A stretch of 64,000 nucleotides of DNA from Xenosphaeropsis pyriputrescens (GCA_022609375.1 JAGKQE010000032.1:186001-250000); one strand, 5' to 3'; positions 9,817-22,410 are shown, numbered from the stretch's first letter. A program made the numbers and translations. Notes: a model not told the origin generated them from the sequence alone.

Positions 9817-10826
9817 TTGGTTGGCATAAGGTAAGATAGACGTGTATTGGAGGGAAATGATTGATATGGACGAGTACGTTGAAATGTCTTCTTGGGCATT
9901 TAGCCACAGCGTTGTCTCTTCAGCTTTCTGTGCTGGCGAGCGATGACGAGAGGCAACTTCACTCAGCCCGAATCATCTCTCTGTCGACTCTCTCACTCGG
10001 ACTACATCACGGACTACATCAGATGTTCCACAAAAAAGGTATATTGGAGCCCGAGAGCTGGCATCAGCAATTGAGACTGAAATGGAGATGCAACATTCAT
10101 CAAGAGGGAAGAGAATGTGAGTATTGTTGGGAAGGTGTTTATTTAATGGTATACAATGATAATAGGATTGAGTATATCAGGGATATCAACAACATTAACC
10201 GCCGAAAAGATTATAATTTTTATTATGTATGCAAGTGTATATTATGTAAGTACTACGTATGTATCATGTCGGTCTCCTATCCTCCCACTCCGTAATTAAT
10301 ATTTCTTTTCTTAATTCCTTAAATTCTTGATAGCAATATTATTATTATCATTATCATTATCATTATTATCTATATTAATATCCTGTGGTGGTTGATTTTC
10401 ACGTGCTCAGTGCGGTGGTGACGGGACAAACGCTCCGCTCGGGAAAAGCCCGAAAAGTGCATACGCTCCCGTATGGGCACATGGGGTACATATCCATTCA
10501 TACATAATATTACACAGTACAACACCACAGTACTCTTTCTGATATTGAACCCCTCGAAGATTGACAAATCAAATCAGTTGTTCCTCTTCCGCTTTCCCCA
10601 AGCCACGCGTTCCAGAAACCATTCACTTTCAATATCTTATCTTTCTGCCTTTTTTTTTTTAAAAAAAAAAGAAAAGACTGAAAGAAAGAAAGAAGAGGAG
10701 AGAGGACAGAGTCAACAGCCCGTTATAAATCCGTTCGACATTGCGGCATATACCTGTTGTCGGAATATTGCACAGCTACACGCTTGAAAAGAAGAACACT
10801 GGCTGGAACCTCAAGCGGAACAATCA
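9817..10826. other. Divergent intergenic region
   Basis: About 1 kb between the CHY/RING start (-) and the LYR gene start (+). It holds a TTATCA-type microsatellite at about 10330-10372. A T11A10 palindrome at about 10650-10670 sits 157 nt before the LYR ATG and is likely a nucleosome-depleting promoter tract. No gene is supported. Confidence 0.5.
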
Positions 10827-11306
10827 ATGGCTTCTATAACTACCTCTTCGCAAGAAATTATTCGAGCATACCGCCACTTATATCGAGGAGTCTTACAAGC
10901 AGTTCAGTACTCTGCTCCAGCACGATATGTTGCCAGAGACAAGCTTCGAAAAGTTTTTCGCACTGACGCGCCGGAGTCCTTCAACGCCGAACATATCCAA
11001 AATACCCTGGAATTCCTAGCTGGCGCTGCACGTGAGCGTGGAGTTGAACATATCATCTTGAGGAATATTTTGCATACCACTTACTGGGAGACCAGGAGAT
11101 TGTAAGTATTCATTCGCCCTCATTCAATTTTTCAATCCTTCCCAAAGGAGTCCAATGTTCTATCCTCATTCCTCGCTATGTGCTGACACTCTCAAAGCCC
11201 CTTTCATGGCGATGCTGTATCTCTGCGTATTAGAAACACAAGCCACATCCACTATCAAATGACGATAGCTATGCTCAACAAAGATTTAGGACTTTGTTTG
11301 AGGTAA
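10827..11306 (+). CDS. LYR-motif protein, probably mitochondrial
   Basis: Two exons, 10827-11101 and 11198-11306, encode 127 aa. The N-terminus has a helix with the LYR tripeptide at residues 18-20 (AYRHLYRGVLQAV), followed by basic residues and a Phe (RDKLRKVFR). This fits the LYRM/Complex1_LYR superfamily, whose members bind acyl carrier protein and act in iron-sulfur cluster delivery or respiratory-complex and mitoribosome assembly. The exact subfamily was not recognised. Exon 2 (FPFHGDAVSLRIRNTS) keeps frame and ends at TAA 11304-11306. The intron (11102-11197) has GTAAGT and a CAAAG acceptor. The C-terminal exon is less certain than the first. Confidence 0.75.
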
Positions 11307-12471
11307 TCCCTGGATAGGATGATACCGAACACCAATCTAGGACGGACATATGGCAGTCCCTAGACTCTTCAAATGAGCACGATGAAATACAGCAAGAGAC
11401 ATGAAGTCAACAACGTCGCTTCAAGATGAAATTCAAGCTTTCAGACACTGTATGGACTTACGGTCCTGCAAGAGCTGACAGTGACTCTGTCATCAAAGGC
11501 CAACTTGAACCAGGAGGGGTTGACTAAGCTCTGCAACTCAACTCAGATGCGGAGGTTGGAAAGGAGAAGGCTCAGAGATCGGTATCTGCCAGATCCCGTC
11601 TGGACGGCTTTGATTGAGTGTCTGTATCGATTTCCCCCCAACCAAAAACGCCAACATCGGAGACTCTTGTCTATATCGTCTTGAAAAAGGGTTCCAGGTG
11701 CGGAGTTGCGTGGTCATGTAGGTGTATACAACGTCTCAAAGAGGCGGGGTTTCATGGTTTACCGTCTTCAAATAGTAGTGATTTTCACTCAGCAAAAAAT
11801 GATGATACCTGGATGCAAGCCGACTTGAAATGATACAACCTGACCGAATTTCTGATCACAATTCTTCTCCCCCTCAAATAGCATATGATATCACAGGGTA
11901 CGACTGCATCACATATCACAGTGAACAACTAGAAGATATCAGTATTAGCCTAAGCAGTAATCTGTGTCGGACCATTCTTTAGGAGGTGAATGCACCTGGA
12001 GAGGTATGTGTGGTGCAACACCATGCACCGTCATGGAATGCCGGTCATGTTTGTACTTGGGGCACGGAGTACAGCCTTCTTAGTGGCTCCTCACAGAAGT
12101 GCATTCTAGCGACGAGGGTCTTGACGTTGCTTTTGATCGACTTAAGCTACCCTCTCAATTTCTAGCGAATTGAAGCCTACAATACTCTCTTCTGTACTCA
12201 CGTACTTCTTGTCCCTTTCATATCAGCAAAAAACCTCACGACCTTGAGAATATACTCAGAACGAGCTGTACTTCATAGTCGCTCATTTCTAAGCTCTCCG
12301 AAAGTCCATTGAAGGCCATATGGACTATCACTGGCTCCAAGCCTTATCGCGATTGCGTTGAGGACTCTGGTCTACAAAAGACCATTGTCTGGCAACGCGC
12401 CCTGAAGCTCAGCTCCCACGAGCATGTCCATTGGTCTCTCAGAACACCGGCGAGATTCGCATCAGCTACCA
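11307..12471. other. Intergenic, no gene seen
   Basis: About 1.2 kb. A 33-codon frame from ATG 11426 (MKFKLSDTVWTYG) looks protein-like, but I could not splice it to the LYR gene in frame. Otherwise this is the carrier gene's upstream region. Confidence 0.45.
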
Positions 12472-13682
12472 ATGGATCCGTTAGCAAAGAGCTCAGGAAA
12501 CCATCCTCAATCATGGATCAAGCGGTATCGCACTGAGGTGTCGGCAAGTTTGAGCTCTGTTGCATCTACTTTTTTCGCCGTACGTATTGGTACCGGGCTC
12601 TCTTTACCTATTCACAACTGACCTCTCTCAGTTCCCTCTTGATTCTGTAAAGACTCGTATGCAAACATACAAGTATGATAGTTTTGTGGACTGTGTAAGA
12701 CAGACATACAAAACAGAGCATTTCCGAGGCTTTTTCAGAGGTATGTTCAACTTTTCCGAATCATAAGATCAAGCTGATTTAGGGAATCCAGGCGTAACAG
12801 CTCCCATTGCCAGCGTTACAATCGTTCGTACTGTTTCCTTCTCCATCTACCAGCGATCAAAATATGCATATGCGCCATGGTTCAAGCGCAACTTCGGAGT
12901 CGATCCCTTGATACATGCCAACTATCCGGGCGCCATGCCAAATTTCTCGACAATTACATGCTTCGGTGCTGCGGGTGCGACTGCTGGATCATTCATCACA
13001 GTCATTGCTTGTATGTAATCTTTCCAAGTAATTTATGACTTTTTGGCTGACAAGTTTCAGGCCCTTTCGAATTGACGAAACTCAGCGCCCAAGTGTCTGT
13101 ACTGATGGCTGAGCGCAATACGTCGAGTGTATCTGACCCCAAAGTATCCGAACCTATGAACAAGGTGGCCCAGAGTTACCAGAATAAAGGAACTTTCAAG
13201 ACGGCAATGAATATTGTCAAGAACCGCGGCATTACTGGGCTTTATTCAGGTTTCAAACTCCACCTTTGTGAGTAGAGACCGCTTCACGAAGCAAGACACA
13301 AGTACTGATTTTCATAGTGAGAGACACTTTGGGAACGTCTATCTACTTTATGACTTATGAGAGTAGTAAACAAATGATGACCACCTATCGTGGAAATCAC
13401 TCTCCTACCCATCCACTGGCAGTTGTTACGGCTGGAGGTCTTTGTGGCATCGTGAGCTGGGCTCTCATTTACCCAATCGACTCAGCAAAGAGCATCTACC
13501 AACGGAACTGTTTGACCCAGTCAAGAGGAAGCAAAGTCCAGGCACCACGCATTCAGTTCTTCAACCGGAGGATGTATAGGGGACTCGGAGTGTCGATGGC
13601 AAGATCCTGTGCTGTCAACGCAATCTTCTTCTCGTCGTTTGAATTTATAAAGAAGCACATCAATGCGATGCCGGACAACTGA
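12472..13682 (+). CDS. Mitochondrial carrier family (SLC25) protein
   Basis: Five exons (12472-12579, 12632-12740, 12792-13010, 13061-13267, 13318-13682) encode 335 aa. All three Solcar signatures P-x-[DE]-x-x-[KR] are present: PLDSVK in repeat 1, PFELTK in repeat 2, PIDSAK in repeat 3. The repeats also contain FRGFFRG, GLYSGF and MYRGLG. This is a six-helix inner-membrane transporter; the substrate cannot be told from what I see. An in-frame ATG at 12424 would add 16 residues. I prefer 12472 (CCAATGG context) because carriers rarely have such N-terminal extensions. Every junction preserves frame, and the introns are 50-52 nt. Confidence 0.9.
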
Positions 13683-14613
13683 AGGGCTGTCACATTATAT
13701 GGAGTATTTAGTGAACAGCGACACCATTTGGGGGCTGTCTTTGTTGGTCTGGGTTGTTTGCAAAGCGCGGCTTGATGTGATGTGATAGATATCTTTGAAA
13801 ACGATGCACAATGAGGGGCACTCTACGGGCATTTGACAAGCTACATTTGATTTGTAGTTTACAGACATTAGAGTGGATATGGTTGTATTGAAGTCAAGTC
13901 AGTTCTCATAATCCTCATCTTCATTGGACCAAACATCATGGCCAAGAACAGGCATGCGACAACAATATTCCCATGGCCAGAGCATGAGTGACGATAGAGA
14001 TTGTACCACAGCAGGATTAAGTACTACTCTACTACGTGTACATAGATGGAAGCATTCACAGTGTTGAAGCACAAAAACTGCCGCTCTGGTCCTGTCGGCA
14101 GCAGTACAGACATCGGGCCGTTAGCGCCTCTACTAATGTGGTTAGTTCATTGTACAGTAGTCGTGGAAGGGCTTGAGTCGCCCCAGCCCAGCCTTGTCAA
14201 CTTGCCTTCCACCACTAACTGCACCACTGCACCACTGCAACTCTGCAACTCTGCAACTCCATAACTCCATACAACCTCACCCACGTTTCCCACTCCTCTC
14301 CAGTCCTGCTTCTATTTCCACCGCCTTTCTTCTCGTCATAGTATATCACCGACGATAAGTGTTCAAGATCCACGCAGTATATTCTGCTTGTGGCCTTTCC
14401 TTCTTCTGTGTTTCTTATTACAGTACTGCCTTGCCTAGATCCTTTAGATCTACAACCTTGGCTGCAGAATCGCGCCCAAGATTTCAGCCTACCTAGAAAC
14501 TTCACCCTGCGCATTTCAAGCATAACTTCACCCTTGATAACTAACACTACAGTACATACCGGAAGGTGAACTATGTCCACATAGTGTATTGTTATTGTTT
14601 TTGGAGTGGAGAG
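13683..14613. other. Intergenic, no gene seen
   Basis: About 0.9 kb. It contains a small imperfect tandem tract (CTGCAACT units, about 14218-14262). It is probably the 3' UTR of the carrier and the promoter of the DUF2293 gene. Confidence 0.5.
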
Positions 14614-17533
14614 ATGCCTCGAGAAAGAAAGGCGCCGGGGGCAGCGCGGCCGGCTACCAGCGCAAAGGGAAGACACAGGCTGCGCACCCGTGAGAATGTA
14701 GGTGGTAGACCTGCTGCGGCTCTTGTCGCCAAACTGGACATCCCAAAGATCTCAAAACACAAGACGTACTTCGAATTCGCAGAGAATGCAGACAAGAAAA
14801 AGAAGCTCGAGGTCGAGGTAGGCAGATCGCGAAGGCTACTGGCCATGTGAGCATGGATGCTAAGATTCATCGAAGGTCACAGACAAGAAAGAAGCACCAC
14901 CGGGCTTCACTTTTGTACCATTTGGCAATCCAGAGTTGACATCTGCTTGCAAGGAGATCTCCCGAGAAAATGAAGCTATGATATTCATTGTCTCAGTGAG
15001 TAGACATCCTACTTTTTTCTAGCTAGGAGCTGATGAGGGTTGTTAGGATAAAAAGGAGACCAAGCAACATATATCGGACCACGTTCATCGACTGGGCTAT
15101 CATTTTCGAAGCACCATCGTGGAACAAGCCAGTATTGCACTCGGCGGTATACAAACTGTAAAGCATGCATCTGGATATGAACTACGATCACAAGTACAGC
15201 CAACACAAGCTGTTGGAGATCCCGTGCCAGAAACGCAGGAGGAGATTAACGCACAAGCAGATGGTGCTATTAGAGACTTGTTCCCCCGAATTCCAAATAC
15301 AGATCGCGAGATGATCATTCAACATGCTTTCCAAAAGGTAAGTCATTGTATCATAGACTTACTGATCTAACCTCCCGCAGGGTGCGGTTTTCATGGGAAA
15401 GCCTGTTGTCGGATTACAGAAAGAACTTACGTTGTCCAGACGAGTTCAGCTGGCTGTGATTGCACATGTTCGACATACCCACACAAGATATGATATGCTT
15501 TTGCGTGAGACAGACTGGGCTACCGCCAGAGCAACGGTTGAGCCAGTCTGTCTCGACATCATTGTTAAGTGGCGTGGAGATGAAGAGACTGGCCGTGACC
15601 AACTTGACGAAGTGCTCCGTGAAGTCGTTGTCATTTCTGATTCCGAAGATAGTGGTGATGAAGATGGGGATGCTGATGAGAGCTCTTCCGATGACGTACA
15701 AGAAATACGTGTACCCCCTGTTGGACTAGTATCGAGTATGGATGGTGCTCATGATCAGCAAAGACTTCCACCATCTGAAGTTCATCTCGCGCCGAATACA
15801 CAGCATGTCCGTCAGCCGGAAACCAACCATACTAACAAAGGTAACAAACCAGGAACAAAGGCAAATGGCAAGAAATTGAGTCGTAGACAAGCCAAAAAGG
15901 CCCGTATTGCTGAGCGCAAGGGCTTCAAGCGATACAGAGCTTGGAATGAAGCTCTGAGTCGGCAAAAACAGAATCCGATGGATACTGAGAATCAGGAGAA
16001 CCAGCCCCAACATCAGTCCTCGCATATAGCTAGAGGAGAAGGATATTCCAACAACCGGGACGGGCTTCCAATGTCCACTGGGGTTGGCCATCAACATACC
16101 GCTGGAAATTCTTATCCAACAATTGCATTTAGCGCTGGACAGAGCCGACACCATCCAGCCCTTGACAATCCTCCACTGGAAGCCAACCATATGAGAAAGG
16201 TAATAGTTCCTGGAAGAGTTCTTCCAGAGGATTTGCATACTAGACAGCCAGTCCGCTATATACAAGATCCGTACGGGTCTATGCAGCATCCTGCCGAGCC
16301 ATCTCGAAGACCAGAACCTCATTCTGGAAGCAGAAGGTCTCCTGGTGTCCTTCCTTTGCAAGACTTACTTGTTCCTTCTATTGAGAAGGGTCCATCAGAA
16401 GGTACAGTGATTTCTCCACCTCGGGAACCGTACTCCATGTATAGTGAAAGGTATCCTGGACTGGAAAATCAAAGGTATCCTGCACCCTTGTATGCTAAAT
16501 CTGGACAAATGGAGATGGATGAGTACACTGATAGGAATGGTGTTCGTTACAAGCGTCAGCGAGTTGCCAATGGTGATATCTCATCCAGAATGGCAAATCG
16601 CGACGGCCCTATCATGGCACCTGCCAGAGACAATCGCCGTGAGGTTACTCCACAACGTCATTTGCGACATGCCAGTGTGGGCCGTGACAATGGTGTGTTT
16701 GTGGATTTAACCCACAGCCCTCAGCGTGCAGGCTATCCATATGACAGAGGCCACCGTGAACAACCATATTTTTCTGGAGCCGTGCAATCACATGGTGACC
16801 CAAGGATGCCTGCGATGCTTCCTGCACGACCGCAGAGGGATCACCATGAGTTGGATTCACACCCAGAGCTGCACCGTGTCCGCCATGTCGTGAGTCACAC
16901 CACGCGGGATCCGTTACCACCCCATATCATACCCCGTGAAAACATGAGACCCATGGATGAATGGCAGAATAGAGGACTTGTCCTTAGGCATCCCACTCAC
17001 CAAGAGATTCCTGTAACTACCGCAGCCAGTGTCCGTCCTCTGGAGCGCATTGCTGATGCCATTCCTTTGGATCACTCTTTCCATTCATCTCGTCGTAGCG
17101 TTCCCGGTCCTGTAAGCAACAATCGTGTCGAGATATATCCCGAAGACCCTTGTTATGCACGTGGGACTGGTTTCGTACGTGAGGCAAATCAATATCCTCA
17201 TGGATCTGGACGCAACATGCGTGAGTCTGCCACTCGACCGGCATCTCCAGGAAGACCGGTGTTCCGCATTCCGGCAGGTTACAATCCAAATGAGGGAGTA
17301 CCGTAAGTTTGAACCTCTTGACAGCTCTCCTCTAATGGCTAATGTGATGCTCTAGACAAACCAGACTTTTTGATCACCAAAAACACCTACCAATCTATGA
17401 TGCTCCACCCCGAGGAGCTATACCACTTAGACAACGTCCCGATGACGCAAATTTCGTTGGTTACGAGGGCTCAGCTACCCATCCACGTTCTGCGGCGCAG
17501 TTTTCACGAAGAGATGTTGTCGTTCTGGATTAA
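14614..17533 (+). CDS. DUF2293 domain protein with long disordered tail
   Basis: Five exons (14614-14817, 14876-14995, 15047-15337, 15381-17302, 17356-17533) encode 904 aa. The N-terminal part is basic and ends in a conserved block at about residues 179-290 (IRDLFPRIPNTDREMIIQHAF, then RRVQLAVIAHVRHTHTRYD). I recognise this block as DUF2293, a fungal family of unknown function. An acidic Ser/Asp stretch (SDSEDSGDEDGDADESSSDD) follows near 295-315, then a Lys/Arg-rich segment (SRRQAKKARIAERKG). After that come about 550 residues of Arg/Pro/His-rich disordered sequence. A nuclear or nucleic-acid-linked role is a guess from composition only. The last exon ends SRRDVVVLD. Confidence 0.85.
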
Positions 17534-18027
17534 GAGGCAAAGACTACTTGCCGTTGTCCTTTGCCTTTGACGACCTGCCTAGGTATCTGTTTAAAAAAAA
17601 AACTAAGATTGGGGAATAATTGAGTTCATGGAACATCACAGAAGCAGAAACGTCATGAGCATATGGGCTCATTGACGATCTTCGAGGGGTTTGCATGAAT
17701 GGCGTACAGGCTTTTGACATATTGCATTCTGGGAGGCAATGGGTGTTTGAATTTCTCTTGTACAGGATACGAGTTACGTTTCAAGGAGCATACGGAAAGG
17801 AAGCATAGAATCGGCGTTTGATGTCCGTTCAGCTCACGCTGAATCAGATAGGGAAGCCCAAGACGGGAAGGAGATCTCATATGTTTATAGATCAGAGTAA
17901 AGGATTGAATACGAGCTCTGTCCAAACACCTTTGCCCCCTAAATTATCTTGTCTCATACTCAAACTCGAGTGAAATTTTTGTTTAGTTTTACACAATTAC
18001 ACATTACATGTACATGAACCCCCCAAC
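17534..18027. other. Convergent intergenic gap
   Basis: 494 nt between the 3' ends of the DUF2293 gene (+) and the coiled-coil gene (-). No gene is seen. Confidence 0.55.
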
Positions 18028-19036
18028 TCAACGATCATGCCGACGTGACGAAATCGACGATACAGAACTCCTGAAGCGCTTCCTCTTCGCCTTGGCTTTC
18101 TGGTCAAGCAGAGCCCAATCGGCTTTCCAATTGTTGATGCTCTCTGTCAACTCACGATCGACGTCCGCCGGTAGATATGGCGTGCACTGCACCTCCAACG
18201 CCTGCATCTGCAATCTCAAAAACGAGATTTCTGATTGGTTCTCCTCGAGATCGGCATCTCTGGGGGGAGCTTTGTCAGTTATCGGAGATATGTATGCGTC
18301 TTGCTGACGTGCCTGTGTCAACTGACTCGGGTTGGCTGGACTTACTGGTCTTCAATCTGCCGCTCTAATTCTACGATGCGCTGCGCGGCTCTTTCGGCGC
18401 GGCTGATTAGGAGGGAGTGGATGTGCTGGTTGGGAGATGGAGATTAGACGGTTTCTTCAAACGTGTCTAGACAGACACATTCATGATCGATGCTGCACTT
18501 ACAGTCGTTTCTTCCTTTCGCTCCTGGAACTCGGCAACCGCTTTGTTGAGGCTTGCCAGTAGATCGGCCGCTTCTTGGGAGAGCTTGATGGCGTCCTCGG
18601 GCCTGAAGGCGCTCAGAGACACCGGATCCTCTTCTGTCGCTTTCCTGCTTGGGTCATTGAAGAGGGCCCTTTGAGGCCGCGGAGGAGACATCGGCGCTTG
18701 CGTAGTGTCGTCCTTGCTGAGCTCCGGGCTCATGGTGAAGCTGCGCATGCTCCTCAAGCTTCTCGCCGGCGGCAGAGCTCGCTGCTTGCTGCGGAATATA
18801 GTTTCCATGTCATCGACGCGCTTGTGGAGGGAGGTGACGCTGCTGTTGTCGAGGTGATCTTCGTCTTGAAGACGCTGGACTAGGTCCGTGAGCCGTTCCA
18901 ATAGGACTTCTTTGTTGTCTTGCGCCACATCTTGTTCTGGTGAAGAGCCCCCTGGAGAGTCAATTGGTGGCGATTTTGGATATGTCCTTTGTAGGCCTGG
19001 AGACCTTGGCTTTATACCTAGGAAATAAAGACTCAT
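18028..19036 (-). CDS. Coiled-coil protein of unknown function
   Basis: Three exons on the minus strand (19036-18503, 18425-18346, 18259-18028) encode 281 aa. A Pro/Ser-rich N-terminus is followed by a helical stretch (EVLLERLTDLVQRLQDEDH) and a Ser/Pro linker with SP sites. A long predicted coiled coil then runs across both introns (DLLASLNKAVAEFQERKEE, AERAAQRIVELERQIEDQ). The end is short and basic (KAKAKRKRFRSS). ATG 19036 was chosen; the frame extends upstream only through GTG. I do not recognise a family. A cytoskeletal or scaffold role would be a guess. The gene diverges from TRP2, with 427 nt between starts. Confidence 0.7.
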
Positions 19037-19463
19037 AGTGATTGGTGGCGCCACGTGAAAAATTATCACCACATACTCAGCGCGATGTTCTCGAGTTCAA
19101 GGGGTAAAACGACAAGCTTGGTTTTTTGACAATTGTTGCGGAGACTTGAGGTGATCATGTAAGCAATAAATATAACAAAACTATGATGTTTCCGTCTGCT
19201 GTGCACACATGATACTATGATGGTGTTGAGAGCCCCGAAAATGGTTAGTGTTTAAGAGCAATGCCCGGAGATCGGCAGAATGTTTTGGCGACTAGGATAA
19301 ATTATGTTGTATGACTGATAGTATTGTTCTCTTTATCCACTCGATTTAAACTACGAAATTAAAACGCATATGTGTCACGTCTCCCCAGGAATTGTGACTC
19401 AGTCGACTATACATTCGATTTCCCCTTGAATTTCGACCGGGAAACACAAGCAATTCTTCTACA
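19037..19463. promoter_or_regulatory. Divergent promoter, coiled-coil gene / TRP2
   Basis: A 427-nt gap between two divergent ATGs. It carries a TGACTCA element, listed separately, close to the TRP2 start. Confidence 0.5.
19395..19401 (+). promoter_or_regulatory. TGACTCA element (Gcn4/CPC1-type site) upstream of TRP2
   Basis: A perfect TGACTCA lies 63 nt before the TRP2 start codon. This is the core site of the bZIP regulator Gcn4/CPC-1/CpcA, which drives general (cross-pathway) amino-acid control. Tryptophan biosynthesis genes are established targets. Site plus gene make the assignment likely, though a 7-mer can occur by chance. Confidence 0.65.
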
Positions 19464-21198
19464 ATGGCAGGCGGTGTAAGATGATTCACTGTTTGCGAAT
19501 CTCAAGATATATAGCTAATGGTGTCATAGGATCATATTTTACCCTCCTTGGAGACAATCCATGAGGTCCTTTCCAAAACCGAGGGACAAGCTGTCAAGCC
19601 AAATCTAGTACCTCTTTATGCGCAAATTTCTTCTGATCTTATTACTCCATCCGCCGCATACCTTAAGATCTCGTCGGCTTCCAAGTCTAAACAATCCTTC
19701 CTGTTCGAAAGTGCAGCTACGGAACGCATTGGAAGATACAGTTTTGTTGGCGCAGGGCCGAGAAAGGTCTTGAAGACTGGAGCAGGCCATGGCCCAGAGA
19801 CAGATCCATTGCCTGCACTGGAGGAGGAACTATCGAAATTCCGGGTCGCCCACGTCCCAGGACTCAACCTCCCTCCAATGACCGGAGGCGCTATTGGATA
19901 TGTGGGTTACGACTGTGTGAGGTACTTTGAACCAAAGACCGCGCGAGATATGCTGGACCCTCTGAAAGTACCGGAGGCATTATTCATGCTCTATGATACC
20001 ATTGTTGCCTTTGATCGATTCTTTGGCGTCATCAAGGTCATTACATACTTACAAGTACCGGAAACTATGTCACAAGTTGAGGCCGAATATGAAAAGGCAC
20101 GCATAGTAATCGAAGAGGTTGTTGATGCCCTCTTGTCAGAAGATACGCCATTACCAGAACAACCACCGATCAAGCTTGACCAACTTTACACTTCCAATAT
20201 TGGCCGCGAAGGTTATGAGGGCCATGTCAACGGTCTGAAGAAGCACATCACCAATGGAGATATCATTCAATGTGTCCCATCTCAACGCTTTGCCCGCCCA
20301 ACCTCCCTCCACCCATTCAACATCTACCGTCACCTCCGGACAGTGAATCCCTCCCCCTACCTCTTCTACATCGATTGTGGTGATTTCCAAATTGTCGGCG
20401 CTTCCCCTGAACTCCTCGTCAAGGAAGAGGAAGGCCGAATCATCACCCATCCCATCGCCGGCACCGTGAAGCGCGGCAAGACACTTCAAGAAGATGAGGC
20501 TCTCGCTGAGGAACTGCGTAGCTCGTTGAAGGACCGTGCAGAGCACGTCATGCTTGTAGATCTTGCGCGCAATGACATCAACCGCGTGTGCGATCCCCTC
20601 ACCACGCGTGTTGACCGCCTAATGGTCGTTGAGAAGTTCAGTCATGTGCAGCATCTCGTCTCGCAGGTGTCCGGTGTGCTGCGCCCAGGCATGACGCGCT
20701 TCGACGGCTTCCGCTCCATCTTCCCCGCCGGCACAGTCAGTGGCGCGCCAAAGGTAAAGGCCATGGAGCTCATTGCTGAATTTGAGAAGGAGAAGAGGGG
20801 TGTTTATGCTGGCGCTGTGGGATACTTTGGATACGGTGGGCTCAACGCCGAGGGGGAGCTCAAGGAGGGGGCTATGGATACGTGTATTGCGCTGCGGACG
20901 ATGCTGGTGAAGGACGGCGTTGCTTACTTGCAAGCCGGTAAGTTCTCACGGGATAGGTGTGTGCTGGGGGTGAAGGCTAATGCGCGTAGGTGGTGGCATC
21001 GTCTTCGACTCGGACCCTTACGACGAGTGGATGGAGACCATGAACAAGCTCGGCGCCAACATGCAGTGCATCACCTCCGCAGAGCAGATCTACTTGCAGA
21101 TCCAGAACTCCAAGAGCAGGAAGAACAGTGTGACGAATACGGAGGCTGTATCCACCCCGTCGAAACAAAAGGCTCACATAGATCTCGCGGCGGGTTAG
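19464..21198 (+). CDS. TRP2: Anthranilate synthase component I
   Basis: Catalyses chorismate plus ammonia or glutamine to anthranilate, the first step of tryptophan synthesis, with the glutamine amidotransferase subunit. Three exons: 19464-19475, 19530-20937, 20990-21198; 542 aa. The first exon holds only four codons (MAGG). N-terminal domain: SFLFESA, the equivalent of the tryptophan-feedback LLES element, and GRYSFVGAGPRKV. Chorismate-binding domain: GDIIQCVPSQRFARP, VGASPELLVK, HPIAGTVKRGKT, DLARNDINRV, FPAGTVSGAPKVKAMELI, and after intron 2 GGGIVFDSDPYDEW. The tail is Ser/Thr/Lys-rich. The frame continues beyond the second donor, but only splicing gives GGGIVFDSDP in register. The upstream TGACTCA suggests cross-pathway control. 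Confidence 0.97.
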
Positions 21199-21585
21199 AA
21201 ATGGAAATCTTCGATAGTTCAATGAAGAAACCTCTAGTCTCTAAAAGAAAAAGAAAAAAGCAAAAGAAAAAAATAAGTGGGCGCGCTCTGTTGTCCAGAG
21301 TGCTATTTGGCAGATATGATGATGTCGTGCTTTCTTTTGAGACCCCCTGACGTGATACCACCGCTCGAACGTCGATGACCACGCAATAAATACATGCGCA
21401 GTTGCTTTTCTACTCCCCAGCCGCCGAGCATTTCACAATATTCTGCTCTGCACAGCTTCCACCGTCTGCAAGCCAAGTTAAGAACTGCCAAAATCCCTAT
21501 CCATCTCTCATTTCACCGGCAAACAAGCAACCCTATCGCTACCCACCCCCGTCTTCCCCACCCCGACTCCAGTCCCCCACTTGAA
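21199..21585. other. Convergent intergenic gap
   Basis: 387 nt between the 3' ends of TRP2 (+) and LSM1 (-). It includes an A/G-rich tract near 21241-21275. No gene is seen. Confidence 0.55.
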
Positions 21586-22410
21586 TCAGAGGACAACCTC
21601 CGCCTCGCCCTCAAATCCCATACCGTGCAACTTGCGCTGTCTCTTCTTGTCGCGTCGCGCCTTCTCGCTGTCCGCCTCCTTGCCGAGCGCATGCACCTTC
21701 TCAATCGGCGCCAGCTCGTACCCGGCCGGCACCACGTCGTCGCGGTCCAGGTCAATCTCGCCCAGCAGCAGCACGTTCTCGCCGCGCACCAGGTACACAC
21801 CGCGCGGGATGTCAGCGTAGATGAGGTGCTTGGGCAGGAAGATGCGCTCGGTTGTCGATTGCAGGACGAGGTTTGCTGGGTGGTGTTAGGATGCTGATGC
21901 TGATCTGGCCTCGAACAGGGAGAAGGAGAGGGAGTGGAAATGGGCTGGGCTTGGTTGAGATGGGAGTTCATGCTCTTTCGAGTAGACGGGAAGTGCATGT
22001 GCATGTGCATGTGCTTGTGAAGAAATGTGCTGTCTCGCGCGGGATAGATGTGTGGTTGTAGAGCTCACTCACCGAATTGATCCCATGATCTCAGCACGCC
22101 AATAAGCTTCCGGCCGTCGCGGAGCGACACCATGAGTTTCTCTGCGGGCCCATCATTAGCTTTCTGTGCTATCCCTTGCCATTGATGCCATGAGTATTCC
22201 GTAGCAGAACATCGAAATAAACGCACTCTCAATCCTCTCACGCGCCACGGAACTACACCAGGGGAGGAGTTACGCACTATCAGTCAGGTCGAGCAGCTGC
22301 GCGGCAGTCGTGAACATCTGTGGTGGCAGCTGTGGCTGCGGAGGCAGAGGAGCTGGACCCAGAGCACCGGCAGGAGGGGGAGGGGCGTCTTGGAGAGAGG
22401 GATTGTCCAT
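21586..22410 (-). CDS. LSM1: Sm-like protein LSm1
   Basis: Subunit of the cytoplasmic Lsm1-7 ring that binds the 3' end of deadenylated mRNA with Pat1 and promotes decapping. Three exons on the minus strand (22410-22278, 22141-22073, 21875-21586) encode 163 aa. A Pro/Gln-rich N-terminus precedes the Sm1 motif (LLDLTDKKLMVSLRDGRKL, then GVLRSWDQFANLVL, which crosses intron 2). Sm2 follows (IPRGVYLVRGENVLLLGEID). The C-terminal extension (PIEKVHALGKEADSEKARRD) is characteristic of Lsm1 rather than other Lsm proteins. The introns are 136 and 197 nt, long for this window. Confidence 0.95.

Noticed and set aside
9861..10295. Plus-strand 144-codon frame
   Set aside because: It lies in the CHY/RING upstream region, with erratic composition, no motif and an AT-repeat-derived C-terminus.
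11426..11527. 33-codon protein-like frame after the LYR gene
   Set aside because: No splice pattern joins it to the LYR gene in frame, and it is too short to support alone.
15726..16361. Minus-strand 211-codon frame
   Set aside because: It is antisense inside the long DUF2293 exon and has no family signature.
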